Shown: positions 24,342 to 34,069, numbered from the stretch's first letter. The stretch is 64,000 nt of DNA from Bacillus sp. REN10 (GCF_016820555.1 NZ_JADHDW010000002.1:71736-135735), one strand, 5' to 3'. The notes: a model not told the origin generated them from the sequence alone. Numbers and translations are program-made.

Positions 24342-25181
24342 ATGGACAAATCTAGCATTGGAAAGACATTGATAAAATTGCGTGAGAAACAACCGCTTAT
24401 TCATAACATTACGAATGTGGTCGTCACGAATTTTACCGCAAATGGATTATTGGCATTAGGTGCATCTCCAGTGATGGCGTATGCGAAAGAAGAAGTTGCG
24501 GACATGGCGAGGATTGCCGGTGCGCTAGTTTTGAATATTGGTACATTGGATGAGGAGAAAGTGGAAGCGATGATCATCGCTGGGAAAGCCGCCAATGAAG
24601 CAGGTGTGCCTGTTATTTTTGATCCAGTAGGTGCTGGAGCGACGGCCTATCGAACAGAAGCATCACGCAAAATTGTTCGTGAAGTAAACGTAGCAGTTAT
24701 TCGAGGGAATGCTGCGGAGATTGCTCATGTGACAGGGCATAAATGGGAGATTAAAGGTGTTGACGCGAAAGAAGGGCAAGGAGATACTGTTCAATTAGCG
24801 CAAGAAGCGGCGAAAAGCTTAGGAACGTCGATTGTCATTACAGGTAAGATGGATGTCATTACAGATGGAGCAACGACCTATTTAGTTCATAATGGTGACG
24901 TGATGTTAACAAAAGTGACGGGAGCTGGCTGTTTATTAACTTCTGTGATCGGAGCTTTTGCTGCGGTAGAAAAAAATGTACTATCTGCAGCGTTATCAGC
25001 TGTTGTCACTTATGGTGTGGCAGCTGAACAAGCGATTCAAATGAGTGGAGAGAAAGGCCCGGGAACTTTTCAAATCGAACTTTTAAACAGCTTGTCAAAA
25101 GTGACAGAAGAGCAGATTGAATCAGCAGCTGTATTTGAAGAAAGACAATTATTTGAGGTGAATCAACATGACAGTATATAA
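24342..25181 (+). CDS. thiM: Hydroxyethylthiazole kinase
   Basis: Phosphorylates 4-methyl-5-(2-hydroxyethyl)thiazole for thiamin synthesis by salvage. The 279-residue ribokinase-like protein shows [34 protein letters not shown] (spans residues about 12-45), the [11 protein letters not shown] motif and the catalytic-Cys region [15 protein letters not shown]. It overlaps thiD by 14 bp, consistent with one transcript under the TPP riboswitch. Confidence 0.96.
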   Translation: MDKSSIGKTLIKLREKQPLIHNITNVVVTNFTANGLLALGASPVMAYAKEEVADMARIAGALVLNIGTLDEEKVEAMIIAGKAANEAGVPVIFDPVGAGATAYRTEASRKIVREVNVAVIRGNAAEIAHVTGHKWEIKGVDAKEGQGDTVQLAQEAAKSLGTSIVITGKMDVITDGATTYLVHNGDVMLTKVTGAGCLLTSVIGAFAAVEKNVLSAALSAVVTYGVAAEQAIQMSGEKGPGTFQIELLNSLSKVTEEQIESAAVFEERQLFEVNQHDSI

Positions 25182-25971
25182 AGCGTTGACGATTGCTGGG
25201 TCAGATAGCGGTGGAGGAGCGGGAATACAAGCGGATTTAAAAACGTTTCAAGAACTTGAAGTGTACGGAATGTCTGCTTTGACCGCTGTCACGGCTCAAA
25301 ATACATTAGGTGTTCATGGTGTATACCCTTTATCTATTGAAGCCGTTGAAAAACAGATTGAGGCTATTGGAGAAGATATGGGAACAGATGCTTTAAAAAC
25401 TGGGATGTTATTCAGCGGTGAAATCATTCGAGCGGTTGCAAAGCAAATTGAAAAGTACGGTTGGGAAAAAGTTGTCATTGATCCAGTGATGATCGCTAAA
25501 GGGGGAGCATCTTTATTACAAGAAGAGGCGATTCAAGCAATGAAAGAAGTATTGCTTCCGCGTGCGCTCGTTATTACGCCTAACATACCTGAAGCTGAGG
25601 TGCTGGCGGATATGACGATTGATACTCTCGAAGATCGTAAAATAGCCGCCGAAAAATTATATCATGCCGGTGTGAAGAATGTTGTCATAAAAGGCGGACA
25701 TGCGAATGATGGAGAGGAATTAATCAATCTTTTATTCGACGGCAGCCAGTTTACTTATGTCAAAAATTCGCGAATTTCCACCAAAAACACACATGGAACA
25801 GGCTGCACATTTGCAGCAGCCATGACGGCTGAATTAGCAAAAGGTCAAACGGTGCAACAAGCAGTAGAAACTGCGTCCGCTTTCGTTCATGCAGCGATTG
25901 AACATGATTTACATATTGGCAGCGGTCATGGACCGACTAATCATTGGGCGTTTAAAAAGGGGCATCAGTAA
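25168..25971 (+). CDS. thiD: HMP/HMP-phosphate kinase
   Basis: Phosphorylates hydroxymethylpyrimidine twice to HMP-PP. The 267-residue ribokinase-family enzyme begins with [22 protein letters not shown] and has [21 protein letters not shown] and the anion-hole motif [18 protein letters not shown]. The distinction from pyridoxal kinases of the same family rests on its thi operon position. It is followed directly (no gap) by thiE. Confidence 0.95.
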   Translation: MTVYKALTIAGSDSGGGAGIQADLKTFQELEVYGMSALTAVTAQNTLGVHGVYPLSIEAVEKQIEAIGEDMGTDALKTGMLFSGEIIRAVAKQIEKYGWEKVVIDPVMIAKGGASLLQEEAIQAMKEVLLPRALVITPNIPEAEVLADMTIDTLEDRKIAAEKLYHAGVKNVVIKGGHANDGEELINLLFDGSQFTYVKNSRISTKNTHGTGCTFAAAMTAELAKGQTVQQAVETASAFVHAAIEHDLHIGSGHGPTNHWAFKKGHQ

Positions 25972-26613
25972 ATGGCACAGTTAAGACAACAGTTGAAAGT
26001 ATACTTCATTATGGGGACGGCCAATAGTAAGATGCCTCTTCTAGAAACATTAAAAGAGGCTATTAAAGGTGGCATTACGATGTTTCAATTTCGTGAAAAA
26101 GGGGATAGAGCTTTAATAGGGGAGGAAAAGCTTCAACTTGCGAAAGAGTTACAAGCTATTTGCCGACAACATAACATCCCCTTCATTGTGAATGATGATA
26201 TTGATTTGGCCATTCAATTAAATGCAGATGGTGTTCATATTGGCCAGGATGACGAAAAAGTAGCTGTCGTTCGTAAGAAATTTCCAAATAAAATTATTGG
26301 CGTGTCCGCTCACACGATCGAAGAAGTAGAGGCCGCCATTAAAGATGGAGCCGATTATTTAGGAATAGGACCAGTATTCCCTACAAACACAAAAGCAGAC
26401 GCGAAAGAAGTCCAAGGAACGAAATTGATTGAAGAGATTCGTGCAAAAGGGCTGGCTATTCCGATTGTAGGTATTGGTGGAATAACTGCTGAAAATGCAG
26501 CAGCAGTTATTCGTGCAGGAGCGGATGGAGTTTCGGTGATTACAGCAATTAGCCGACACTCGTCTCCGGCTATCGCGGCGCAACAATTATCCCTTGCAGT
26601 TAGAAATAGGTAG
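25972..26613 (+). CDS. thiE: Thiamin-phosphate synthase
   Basis: Couples HMP-PP and thiazole phosphate to thiamin phosphate. The 213-residue TIM-barrel protein has FRFREKGD-type pyrophosphate contacts ([12 protein letters not shown]), [20 protein letters not shown](D)[24 protein letters not shown] and [14 protein letters not shown]. Start ATG 25972 immediately follows the thiD stop. Last gene of the operon; no strong terminator was seen directly downstream. Confidence 0.96.
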   Translation: MAQLRQQLKVYFIMGTANSKMPLLETLKEAIKGGITMFQFREKGDRALIGEEKLQLAKELQAICRQHNIPFIVNDDIDLAIQLNADGVHIGQDDEKVAVVRKKFPNKIIGVSAHTIEEVEAAIKDGADYLGIGPVFPTNTKADAKEVQGTKLIEEIRAKGLAIPIVGIGGITAENAAAVIRAGADGVSVITAISRHSSPAIAAQQLSLAVRNR

Positions 26614-26688
26614 AATTAGGTGGCTGTTGTTTACAAAAACCTTTATTTTTCATATGTTATTGTATATGATTGGTAGGAGGTTAAAAAA

Positions 26689-26787
26689 ATGACAAGCCGT
26701 CCTAAAAAAAAGAAGTCAGGCTGTGGATGCGGACGAAAGAGAAAAGTATCTAACAATAAAACAAGCACAAATCAAATAAAAAAATAA
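26689..26787 (+). CDS. 32-residue Cys/Lys-rich peptide
   Basis: A short frame missed by length cut-offs: 32 codons, ATG 26689 with a strong AGGAGG 7 bases upstream, reading MTSRPKKKKSGCGCGRKRKV and then an Asn/Thr/Lys tail. The CGCG core between two basic clusters could bind metal or nucleic acid; I do not recognise a family. A plausible promoter (TTTACA 26630, TATGTT 26653, 17-base spacer) precedes it. It stands alone in the 356-base gap between thiE and the PAS kinase; the rest of that gap (26788-26950) shows nothing clear. Confidence 0.55.
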   Translation: MTSRPKKKKSGCGCGRKRKVSNNKTSTNQIKK

Positions 26788-26969
26788 TACTATTTAGCTC
26801 TCATATAGGCTGCTCCAAACATCAAGTGCGATTGGGGTAGCTTTTTCTATAAAAAGATCAATTTGTGTCGAGAAACATTCATGGAGAAACAAGTATAATT
26901 TTGTCGGAAAATTTTTGGTGAAATCTTTGGGCAGGTCTTACATAATGAATAAGGGGGGGGGAATAGTTT

Positions 26970-28790
26970 GTGAACAATTTAAGTATGAACATGAAAGAAG
27001 TAGAACTGACAGCAAGATGGTTTACTACGGTAACTGACGACCTGTTAATTTTATTAAATAAAGAAGGACAAATTCAATACATCAATCCTTCCTTTGAGCG
27101 AGTGATTCAATATTCTTTATCAGAAATCAAAAATAAAAGTTATTTAGAGTTTGTTCATAGTCAAGATCGTGAACACACGCTTGAACATATAAATTTATTA
27201 AAAAAAGATCAATTTATCCCGTTTATCAATCGATGTAGAAGGAAAGATGGTACATACTATCGTCTACATTGGATTATGGCGGCTATTTCAGAAAGCGATT
27301 ACATTCAAGCTGTGGTACGTCCGATTGAATACAGTAGCAACCAAGAACAAGTTATTTCAGCTCGTGCCTGGTATAACTCTTTTTATGACTATTCAGGGGA
27401 AGCAGCCCATATGTTTGATCTCGAAGGCCGAGTGATTGCTGTCAATACAGCGTTTGAAAAGTTATTTGGCTGGACAGCGGAAGAAATGGTGGGGAAAATA
27501 CTAAAAATCATTCCGCCAGACCGACAATGTGAATTTGATCAAGCGAAAGAAGAAGTAATGAACGGTAGCCTAATTGTTAACTTTCAAACCGTTCGAGTGA
27601 AGAAAGACGGCACCACTTTTCCCGTATCAGTGACTTATTCCAAAGTTTGTGATGATGAGGGCAAAATTATTGCTCTTTCTGCGATCATTAAAGATTTAAC
27701 GGAGCTCGTGAACACGCAAAAAATTGTTGAGCAACAAAGTGAGTTTATGATCGAACAAGAGAATTTACTTCGGAATATTTCTGATAATATTAACGAAGTT
27801 ATTTGCCTGTATGATATTAATACGGGTAAATATATGTATATTAGTCCTTCTTATGAAAAAGTGTGGGGATTTGATTTACAACAGTTATACAAGGATGTAA
27901 ATACTGTATTTGATAGTATTTATCCAGAGGATATTGATAAAGCTCGAGCCTTTTTTCTAACGCCTTGTCCCACGGCGAAAGAATTAGAATATCGTATAGT
28001 CACTAATAGCGGAGATGTAAAGTGGATACGCACAAAAATGACACCAGTTAAGGATAATTGTGGGAATGTCATTCGGCATCTTAGTATTTCTCAAGATATA
28101 TCGACAATCAAAGAAACAGAGCAGTTAATCAAGAAATCGGACAAGCTTGGTGTGGTTGGCCAACTGGCGGCTGGAATTGCCCATGAAATCCGCAACCCTT
28201 TAACAGCTGTCAAAGGGTTTTTACAATTATTAAGTCAAGAAACAAAAACGAAGTATGCTGATATTATTCTTACTGAATTAGAACGAATTGAATTTATTAT
28301 GAATGAGTTTTTAATGCTAGCTAAGCCTCATGAGGAAATGAGAATGGAAGAACGAAGCATCATTGATGTGTTAAAAGAAGTGATTACCTTCATGAATCCA
28401 GAGGCGATCTTAAATCAAGTAGAAATTATTACGGAATTTACAGATGAGCCGCTGATGGTGATTTGTGAGCAAAAACAGCTAAAGCAAGTATTTATTAATT
28501 TAATTAAAAATGCAATAGAAGCGATCCCTTCAGGTGGACAGATTTTCATTCGAACGATCGTAAAGTCGAATGGATTTATTTGTATAGAAGTAGAGGACAA
28601 TGGAATTGGTGTTTCGGAAGAGAGGGTTCAACGACTGGGAGAACCTTTTTATTCCAGCAAAGAAAAGGGAACAGGACTAGGATTGATGGTTAGCTTTAAA
28701 ATTATTGAAAATCACAAAGGAACGATTCAAATTTTTAGTGAAGAAGGCAAGGGAACGACAGTGAAAATACTATTGCCGCTAGTGAAATAA
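26970..28790 (+). CDS. Soluble three-PAS histidine kinase, KinA-like
   Basis: A 606-residue cytoplasmic kinase with PAS domains at about residues 13-120, 135-247 and 265-380, and no membrane segment. The phospho-His is residue 405 in the block GQLAAGIAHEIRNPLTAVKG, typical of the sporulation kinases that feed Spo0F. ATPase motifs NLIKNAIEAIPSGG, DNGIGVSEERV and GTGLGLMVSFKI follow. B. subtilis KinA is also 606 residues with His405, so a sporulation phosphorelay role is likely, though PAS sequences differ. GTG 26970 has a G-rich ribosome site (GGGGGGGGG) about 9 bases upstream. No response regulator is adjacent, as usual for this class. Confidence 0.88.
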   Translation: MNNLSMNMKEVELTARWFTTVTDDLLILLNKEGQIQYINPSFERVIQYSLSEIKNKSYLEFVHSQDREHTLEHINLLKKDQFIPFINRCRRKDGTYYRLHWIMAAISESDYIQAVVRPIEYSSNQEQVISARAWYNSFYDYSGEAAHMFDLEGRVIAVNTAFEKLFGWTAEEMVGKILKIIPPDRQCEFDQAKEEVMNGSLIVNFQTVRVKKDGTTFPVSVTYSKVCDDEGKIIALSAIIKDLTELVNTQKIVEQQSEFMIEQENLLRNISDNINEVICLYDINTGKYMYISPSYEKVWGFDLQQLYKDVNTVFDSIYPEDIDKARAFFLTPCPTAKELEYRIVTNSGDVKWIRTKMTPVKDNCGNVIRHLSISQDISTIKETEQLIKKSDKLGVVGQLAAGIAHEIRNPLTAVKGFLQLLSQETKTKYADIILTELERIEFIMNEFLMLAKPHEEMRMEERSIIDVLKEVITFMNPEAILNQVEIITEFTDEPLMVICEQKQLKQVFINLIKNAIEAIPSGGQIFIRTIVKSNGFICIEVEDNGIGVSEERVQRLGEPFYSSKEKGTGLGLMVSFKIIENHKGTIQIFSEEGKGTTVKILLPLVK

Positions 28791-28826
28791 AAACAGGCTA
28801 AACGATCAATGTTTAGCCTGTTTTTA
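28791..28826 (+). terminator. Terminator of PAS kinase gene
   Basis: Perfect 13-bp stem AAACAGGCTAAAC / GTTTAGCCTGTTT with a 7-base loop followed by TTATTTT, immediately after the kinase stop codon. Confidence 0.9.
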
Positions 28827-28920
28827 TTTTATTCCCCTCACTTTGAAAGTGTTAGTATGAGTCTGTCGTTTTAACCCATACTAAAAATGTTTCGGAAATT
28901 TGTATAAGGGAGTGACCGAG

Positions 28921-29679
28921 TTGTTGACAGCTGAGAAATTAGCCGCTTTTCAGTCACAATTAATGATAGAGAAACAAGAGCTTGAACATCGACTTCAAGA
29001 GCATGGTCATTTTGGTCTAGAAAGAAGCCACCCTCATGATTCTGTAGGGGAGTTGTCAAGTTATGATAATCACCCTGCTGATGAAGGAACAGAATTGTTT
29101 GAAAGACAAAAAGACTGGGCATTAAGTGAACACGAACAATATGAGTTAGCCAATATTAATCGTGCGTTACAGGCGATAGAAGAGGGCGCATATGGAACAT
29201 GCATTGTATGTGGTCAAGACATTCCGATCGAGAGGCTAGAAGCGTTACCATCAACTGTTTATTGTATTGAACATACTCCCGATCGAACCATTTCTCGTCA
29301 TCGGCCAGTTGAAGAAGAAGTGTTGAGTCCGCCTTTTGGGCAATTTGAATACGATGGTCACCCAAATGAATCCATTATTTATGATGCGGAAGATGCGTGG
29401 CAAGATGTAGCTAGCTGGGGTACATCTGAATCACCATCTGACTTTTTGAATGCTCCGACTGACTATAATGATATGTATATCGAATCAGATGAACATGTTG
29501 GATATGTAGAAGCATATGAAAACTTTGTTGGAGTAGACATTGAAGGAAAAAATCTAACCATTTACCCGAATAAACAACATAAACAATATGAAGAGGAGCT
29601 AGATGAAGAAGGAATAATGACTTCATTTGGAGATTTGCCTCCGTATGAACGAGAACCTTATACGAAAAGAAAAAGGTAA
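28921..29679 (+). CDS. yteA: DksA/TraR zinc-finger family protein YteA
   Basis: A 252-residue protein matching Bacillus YteA: N-terminal helical part (LTAEKLAAFQSQLMIEKQEL), SYDNHPADEGTELFERQKD, and the zinc-finger segment YGTCIVCGQDIPIERLEALP followed by YCIEH. The finger here is CxxC...CxxH, so a His appears to replace the fourth Cys. The C-terminal half, ending YEEELDEEGIMTSFGDL, is the YteA-specific tail. General stress or sporulation roles have been suggested for the family but are not settled. TTG 28921 has AAGGGAG 8 bases upstream. Confidence 0.9.
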   Translation: MLTAEKLAAFQSQLMIEKQELEHRLQEHGHFGLERSHPHDSVGELSSYDNHPADEGTELFERQKDWALSEHEQYELANINRALQAIEEGAYGTCIVCGQDIPIERLEALPSTVYCIEHTPDRTISRHRPVEEEVLSPPFGQFEYDGHPNESIIYDAEDAWQDVASWGTSESPSDFLNAPTDYNDMYIESDEHVGYVEAYENFVGVDIEGKNLTIYPNKQHKQYEEELDEEGIMTSFGDLPPYEREPYTKRKR

Positions 29680-29782
29680 AGTTTGTCTAAAATTTAGTCT
29701 TTATTCGCATGAACATTTTATCAATCGACTGCTCAAATCATGATATGATGAGATAAATAAGTCATGGCAGGGGTCGGTTCAT

Positions 29783-30679
29783 ATGTATGTGGTGTTGGTG
29801 AATCCAAAAGCAGGAAATAATCAGGGTGTTAAGCAATGGAGAAAGTTGGAGCAAGTATTTATAAGCAAAAATATTGCGTATCGAGCCTTTGTCACCTCGT
29901 CTGAACAGGAGACTCGCGAGATTGTTTGGGAATGTAAAGAGAAGAAGAGTTTGACGGCTTTTCTTGTCGTGGGTGGAGATGGAACTGTTCATACTGTTAT
30001 TCAAGACTTAGCAGGAAGCAATATTCCTATTGCTTTGTTGCCAGCAGGATCTGGTAATGATTTAGCGAGAGCCTTAAAGCTCACGAACAATCCAAACAAG
30101 CTAGCTGAAGCACTTCTAAAACTGGAAATAAGGGAATTAGATGTACTTCATGTCAATGGGAATTATTGTTTAACCATTGCAGCGGTCGGTATGGATGCAG
30201 CAGTTACTGATCATGCTGCCCGCTCGTTTTATAAGCGGTGGCTCAATGTTTTGCGAGTAGGTGCACTTACTTATGTGCTTAGTGCTTTGTTAGTCATTCC
30301 TAGGTATAAACCTTTTCATGTAGAGATTCGAATTGATGATGATCAATATATCACCGAAAAAGTGTGGATGGTTGCTTGTGGAAACACTCAAAGTTATGGA
30401 GGGGGAATGATGGTTTGTCCGTTTGCCCATCCAATTGACGGAATTATCGATCTTGTATTTTTGCATACAGTCAATCGGCGGACCATTATCGGTAAACTTT
30501 TGCCTAAAGTGTACTCGGGTAAGCATATTAATAAAGAGGGTGTCACTTATTTGAAAGGGCGGAATATTCACATTTCAAGTGACCGGCCATTGAAGGTGAT
30601 TGCAGATGGAGAAATTATCGGGGAAACGCCGGTAGCCATTCGAGTAAAGGAAAAGGCCATTAAATTCATTGTCACATAA
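29783..30679 (+). CDS. Diacylglycerol/sphingosine kinase-family lipid kinase
   Basis: A 298-residue member of the YegS/DAGK catalytic family. It shows VLVNPKAGN at the N-terminus, the ATP-site GGDGTVHTVIQDL, the LPAGSGNDLARAL motif and the C-terminal beta-domain with DGEIIGETPVAIRV. Family members phosphorylate diacylglycerol or related lipids; Bacillus paralogues include DagK, BmrU and YtlR, and I cannot decide which is closest. The ribosome site is weak (GGCAGGGG). Single gene with a shared downstream terminator. Confidence 0.9.
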   Translation: MYVVLVNPKAGNNQGVKQWRKLEQVFISKNIAYRAFVTSSEQETREIVWECKEKKSLTAFLVVGGDGTVHTVIQDLAGSNIPIALLPAGSGNDLARALKLTNNPNKLAEALLKLEIRELDVLHVNGNYCLTIAAVGMDAAVTDHAARSFYKRWLNVLRVGALTYVLSALLVIPRYKPFHVEIRIDDDQYITEKVWMVACGNTQSYGGGMMVCPFAHPIDGIIDLVFLHTVNRRTIIGKLLPKVYSGKHINKEGVTYLKGRNIHISSDRPLKVIADGEIIGETPVAIRVKEKAIKFIVT

Positions 30680-30720
30680 CGAAAAACTGGAGTGCTATTT
30701 GCCGCTCCAGTTTTTCGTTA
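30677..30720. terminator. Strong bidirectional terminator
   Basis: Perfect 16-bp inverted repeat (TAACGAAAAACTGGAG / CTCCAGTTTTTCGTTA) with a 12-base loop between the convergent lipid kinase and symporter genes; A- and T-runs inside the arms suit termination in both directions. Confidence 0.9.
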
Positions 30721-30731
30721 GCTACCATTTA

Positions 30732-32300
30732 TTAAGCCACTTCGCTTTGCTTCGAGTGGACTTTCTTCATGAATAAGTTGACATCTTTCGGTACTTGGCG
30801 ATCCAGTTTAGATACGATATAAACTGTTAAGAAGCCAATGGGTACAGTAACAATACCAGGTACTTTAAATTGTAAAGCAGGCGGAAGAGCGGAAGCGAAG
30901 AAGATCATAAACATTGAAACCCCAAGTCCGACAAGAAGACCGGCAATAGCTCCTTTTTCCGTCATACCTCTCCACCAAATGCCAAATAGGAAAATGGGTG
31001 TAAATGTACTAGCAGCAACGGTAAATGCGAGTGCAACTAAGTGACCGATGGAAGCTTCTTTTACTAATAAGCCTAAGGCGCCGTATAGAACACCAAGAAT
31101 GGCGATAGACACTTTTCCGGCGATTACACGTTGCTTTTGTGTTAATTCTTTTTTAGAGAAAGAAGCATATAGATCGTGAGCAAGAGCTCCAGAGCTGGCA
31201 ATAAATAAACCGGAAAGGTTAGAGAAGATCGCGGCAAAGGCACCGGCAATTACGAGTCCGAGCAGCCATTTTCCACCTAAGGCTTCAGCGATAGATGGAA
31301 CCACCATATTGTCTCCACCTGTAATTAAGTTTTTCATGACTTCTGGGCTTACGTTTCCTTCAATAAATAAGGCTCTTCCTACAACCCCAAGGTAAACGGC
31401 AAATAAGAAGAAGACACTAGCAATACCAATCGCCATTAAAGCGGATTTACGAGCAGCTTTAGCGCTTGGATTTGTATAGAAGCGTAATAAAATGTGAGGC
31501 AGGCCAATGGTTCCTAAAGATAAACCAATGATGAGTGACACGGTGTGTATGAAGTTAGGTGTAAGGACTCCTGAAGTTGACCAAGCTTGTCCATCTACTG
31601 CGACATCTTTTCCGTCTGGCGTAAATTGAGCTGTATTAGCAATAGTCCCGCTAAATTCAGTGATAGCCGCTAAGATTTTTTGGTAATGCAATCCACCGTA
31701 AATGGCTGCTCCTACCATAATGACGAAAGCACCGAGACGAATCCATAGTTCTAATGCCTGGTTCAGCGTTGTTCCTTTCATGCCACCGACACCGACATAA
31801 AGAATCATAACGGAACAAGTAAAAATAATACCGAATTCATAAGAAGTGCCGAAAAACATACTTAAAATTTGTGCAGCACCGAGCAACTGAGGAGCGGCAT
31901 AGAAGCCTGAAATCGAAAGGACGACTAGCACGGCTACTAAACGAGCTCGTTTACTGTGGAAACGATAGGCAACAAAGTCAGCTACTGTATAAGCGCCAAA
32001 TCTTCTTAATGGACCAGCAACGAAAATAGCGAGAAGAGTTAGACCAATGGAAAAGCTAAACGTATAGAAGGCTCCATCATAACCGATAGAAAAAGTTAAA
32101 CCAGCTAGTCCTAGAAAAGTAGCCGCACTTAAATAGTCTCCAGCGATGGCAGAACCGTTTGTAAACCAGCCGAATGATCGGCCCCCAACGAAGAAATCAC
32201 TAGCGCTAGAATTCTTTTTTGATAAGTACGTAATATAAATAATTGTACCCATCAAGATAATAGTGAACAAATATTTAGGCTCTAGTAAAGTTTGGATCAT
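30732..32300 (-). CDS. Sodium/solute symporter, acetate/monocarboxylate type
   Basis: A 522-residue SSS-family transporter with 13 predicted membrane segments. The GGRSFGWFTNGSAIAGDYLSAATFLG N-terminal block (about residues 38-63) and YVGVGGMKGTTLNQALELW are typical of ActP/MctC and of B. subtilis YwcA, which move acetate, pyruvate or other short acids with Na or H. It overlaps the preceding DUF485 gene by ATGA; the DUF485-SSS pairing is the usual acetate-permease arrangement. The divergent AraC gene is the likely regulator. Confidence 0.93.
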   Translation of the reverse strand: MIQTLLEPKYLFTIILMGTIIYITYLSKKNSSASDFFVGGRSFGWFTNGSAIAGDYLSAATFLGLAGLTFSIGYDGAFYTFSFSIGLTLLAIFVAGPLRRFGAYTVADFVAYRFHSKRARLVAVLVVLSISGFYAAPQLLGAAQILSMFFGTSYEFGIIFTCSVMILYVGVGGMKGTTLNQALELWIRLGAFVIMVGAAIYGGLHYQKILAAITEFSGTIANTAQFTPDGKDVAVDGQAWSTSGVLTPNFIHTVSLIIGLSLGTIGLPHILLRFYTNPSAKAARKSALMAIGIASVFFLFAVYLGVVGRALFIEGNVSPEVMKNLITGGDNMVVPSIAEALGGKWLLGLVIAGAFAAIFSNLSGLFIASSGALAHDLYASFSKKELTQKQRVIAGKVSIAILGVLYGALGLLVKEASIGHLVALAFTVAASTFTPIFLFGIWWRGMTEKGAIAGLLVGLGVSMFMIFFASALPPALQFKVPGIVTVPIGFLTVYIVSKLDRQVPKDVNLFMKKVHSKQSEVA

Positions 32301-32656
32301 GCAGTATTTCCTCCTTTAACTTGATTTCCATTAACGGATTGATCATATTGTGCCAATCGTTTTTCGTAACGCTTCGTATGAATATAAGCAATTAAGAAGG
32401 CCATACCCATTCCAACAATCGTTGTTAAAAACCAAGTAACAGACATTCCGCCCCAAAACTCGAAAAAGGCAAGATCTTTCAAAAACCAATTAATGACTGG
32501 GATGAAAAAGATAAACGCATAATAAAAAGAAGAAAGTCCTATTCCTGTTCGAAGCTCTGACTTCATAATGGCACTTGTGTCGGAATCTAGGGGGGGTAAG
32601 TTGGCTACATCAATCGTTCCATGTGACTGATCCGTCATTTCATATTCTTTTTCCAC
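32297..32656 (-). CDS. DUF485 small membrane protein (YjcH/YwcB-like)
   Basis: A 119-residue protein with two membrane segments (about residues 37-58 and 70-94) and the DUF485 signature LRTGIGLSSFYYAFIFFIPVINW. It accompanies SSS-family acetate permeases, probably as an accessory subunit. GTG 32656 with AGGAGGAG 7 bases upstream is the start; an ATG at 32663 is out of frame. It is the first gene of the two-gene operon. Confidence 0.92.
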   Translation of the reverse strand: MEKEYEMTDQSHGTIDVANLPPLDSDTSAIMKSELRTGIGLSSFYYAFIFFIPVINWFLKDLAFFEFWGGMSVTWFLTTIVGMGMAFLIAYIHTKRYEKRLAQYDQSVNGNQVKGGNTA

Positions 32657-32741
32657 ATATATCTCCTCCTTTTCTCAAATTATATATAAAAATCCATTGA
32701 AAACCCTTACAATATAATGTCTGAATATTATAAAAAATTGC

Positions 32742-32770
32742 TTGTTTTTGTCATTTGAGCAAGTTATGAT
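32742..32770 (+). promoter_or_regulatory. Sigma-A promoter of AraC-type regulator
   Basis: TTGTTT (32742-32747), a 17-base spacer and TATGAT (32765-32770) stand 19 bases upstream of the regulator start, with GGGGGGAGG between. The oppositely directed DUF485 promoter must lie within the same 130-base gap. Confidence 0.6.
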
Positions 32771-32789
32771 TAAATAAAGGGGGGAGGGT

Positions 32790-34034
32790 ATGAAGTATAA
32801 TGTATGTCTTTCTCATGTAAGTCTACCTATTTATTCTATATTAAAAGAGTGGATAGAAGAAAGGTTTAAAGATCGCCTGTCTTTGATAGATCAGGCTTAT
32901 TCGGATGAACCGATTCATATAAAAATCGTGCAGGTGAGCCACTTATATGATTGGGTCAAGGTAAACCGTTTAAAGAAGCATTACGATTGCTATTACATAT
33001 TACTGCTTGATGAAGAATGGATCAAAACTTCTCCGTTAGCCATTCGATTGCAAATTCAGTCATTATTATTAAATCCAGTGAAGAAATCAGCTTTTTTTCG
33101 TAGCATCAGCGAGGCTATTAAAGTGCTAGACCAGCAAAAAATTGCGTTGATTCAAGTAAAGGGGAAAAAGGTAATCTCCGTACATAAAACAAAAATGAAG
33201 CTGAACGAATCATTGGAAAACTATATGTTAAGAAGGCTCTTGCATGAGGATATTCATTCGGAAAATGAGATGATGGAACTATTATCCCTGTTTAATGAAA
33301 ATGAGTTTCCGAATACAGTTTGTTATGTGCAGGGCTTTACTCATCTCGATGGTCATCCGATTGATGAAGATCGTGCTGTGCAACTTATTTGCTCCAACTT
33401 TAAACAAGAATTTAAAGGGATTGTTCCCAGATTATATTTCCTTCCTTTTCGCAAGTCTTTAATTGTGTTATTTCGCCAAACAGATAATATTTGCTGTGTG
33501 AAAAACTGGAAAGAAGGACGAGCAACCTTTGAAAAAATCGTCGAACGTCTTTTAAAACAATATCGCATTCAAATATATATTGGTGTTGGATCGCTTTACA
33601 ATGATCCGCTACTTTTGCATCATTCCTTTAAAGAATCAAAAATTGCTAGGGCGCTTCCGCCATATCATGAAGTGTCATTGCGATATTTTGAGGAAATTAC
33701 GAAGGAGCCGGATATTAAGAAAAGTACAGATTATATTGAAGATCATTTTTCCGATGAGATGACGGCTAAAGATGTAGCCAATCATGTAAATTTGAGCTAT
33801 TCTCATTTCATTCGCTTATTTAAGAAGGAAACAGGAAATACATTCTCTGAATATATTACATTTGTTCGTTTAAGAAAAGCTGTTTGGATGTTGAGGCATA
33901 CAGATAAAACGATCGAAGAAATATCGGACGAGGTAGGCTTTAACACGCCTAATTATTTCAGTTCCACTTTTAAAAAAGTAATCGGAATTACCCCGAGGGA
34001 ATTCCGATTAACGAAAGAGATTATTTTTGTTTAA
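32790..34034 (+). CDS. AraC-family regulator with receiver-like N-terminus
   Basis: A 414-residue protein. The C-terminal 100 residues carry two AraC helix-turn-helices (MTAKDVANHVNLSYSHFIRLFKKETGNTFSEYI and IEEISDEVGFNTPNYFSSTFKKVIGITPREFR, each given as a span). The middle (about 150-300) resembles the degenerate GGDEF-like region of YesN-type regulators (GVGSLYNDPLLLHHSFKESK). The first 110 residues look like a receiver-type fold without the acidic pocket and phospho-Asp, so it may bind a ligand rather than be phosphorylated. Divergent position points to control of the DUF485-symporter operon. Confidence 0.87.
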   Translation: MKYNVCLSHVSLPIYSILKEWIEERFKDRLSLIDQAYSDEPIHIKIVQVSHLYDWVKVNRLKKHYDCYYILLLDEEWIKTSPLAIRLQIQSLLLNPVKKSAFFRSISEAIKVLDQQKIALIQVKGKKVISVHKTKMKLNESLENYMLRRLLHEDIHSENEMMELLSLFNENEFPNTVCYVQGFTHLDGHPIDEDRAVQLICSNFKQEFKGIVPRLYFLPFRKSLIVLFRQTDNICCVKNWKEGRATFEKIVERLLKQYRIQIYIGVGSLYNDPLLLHHSFKESKIARALPPYHEVSLRYFEEITKEPDIKKSTDYIEDHFSDEMTAKDVANHVNLSYSHFIRLFKKETGNTFSEYITFVRLRKAVWMLRHTDKTIEEISDEVGFNTPNYFSSTFKKVIGITPREFRLTKEIIFV

Positions 34035-34069
34035 AGAAAAATATCAATAAAAATCAGTAATTTTAGAAA

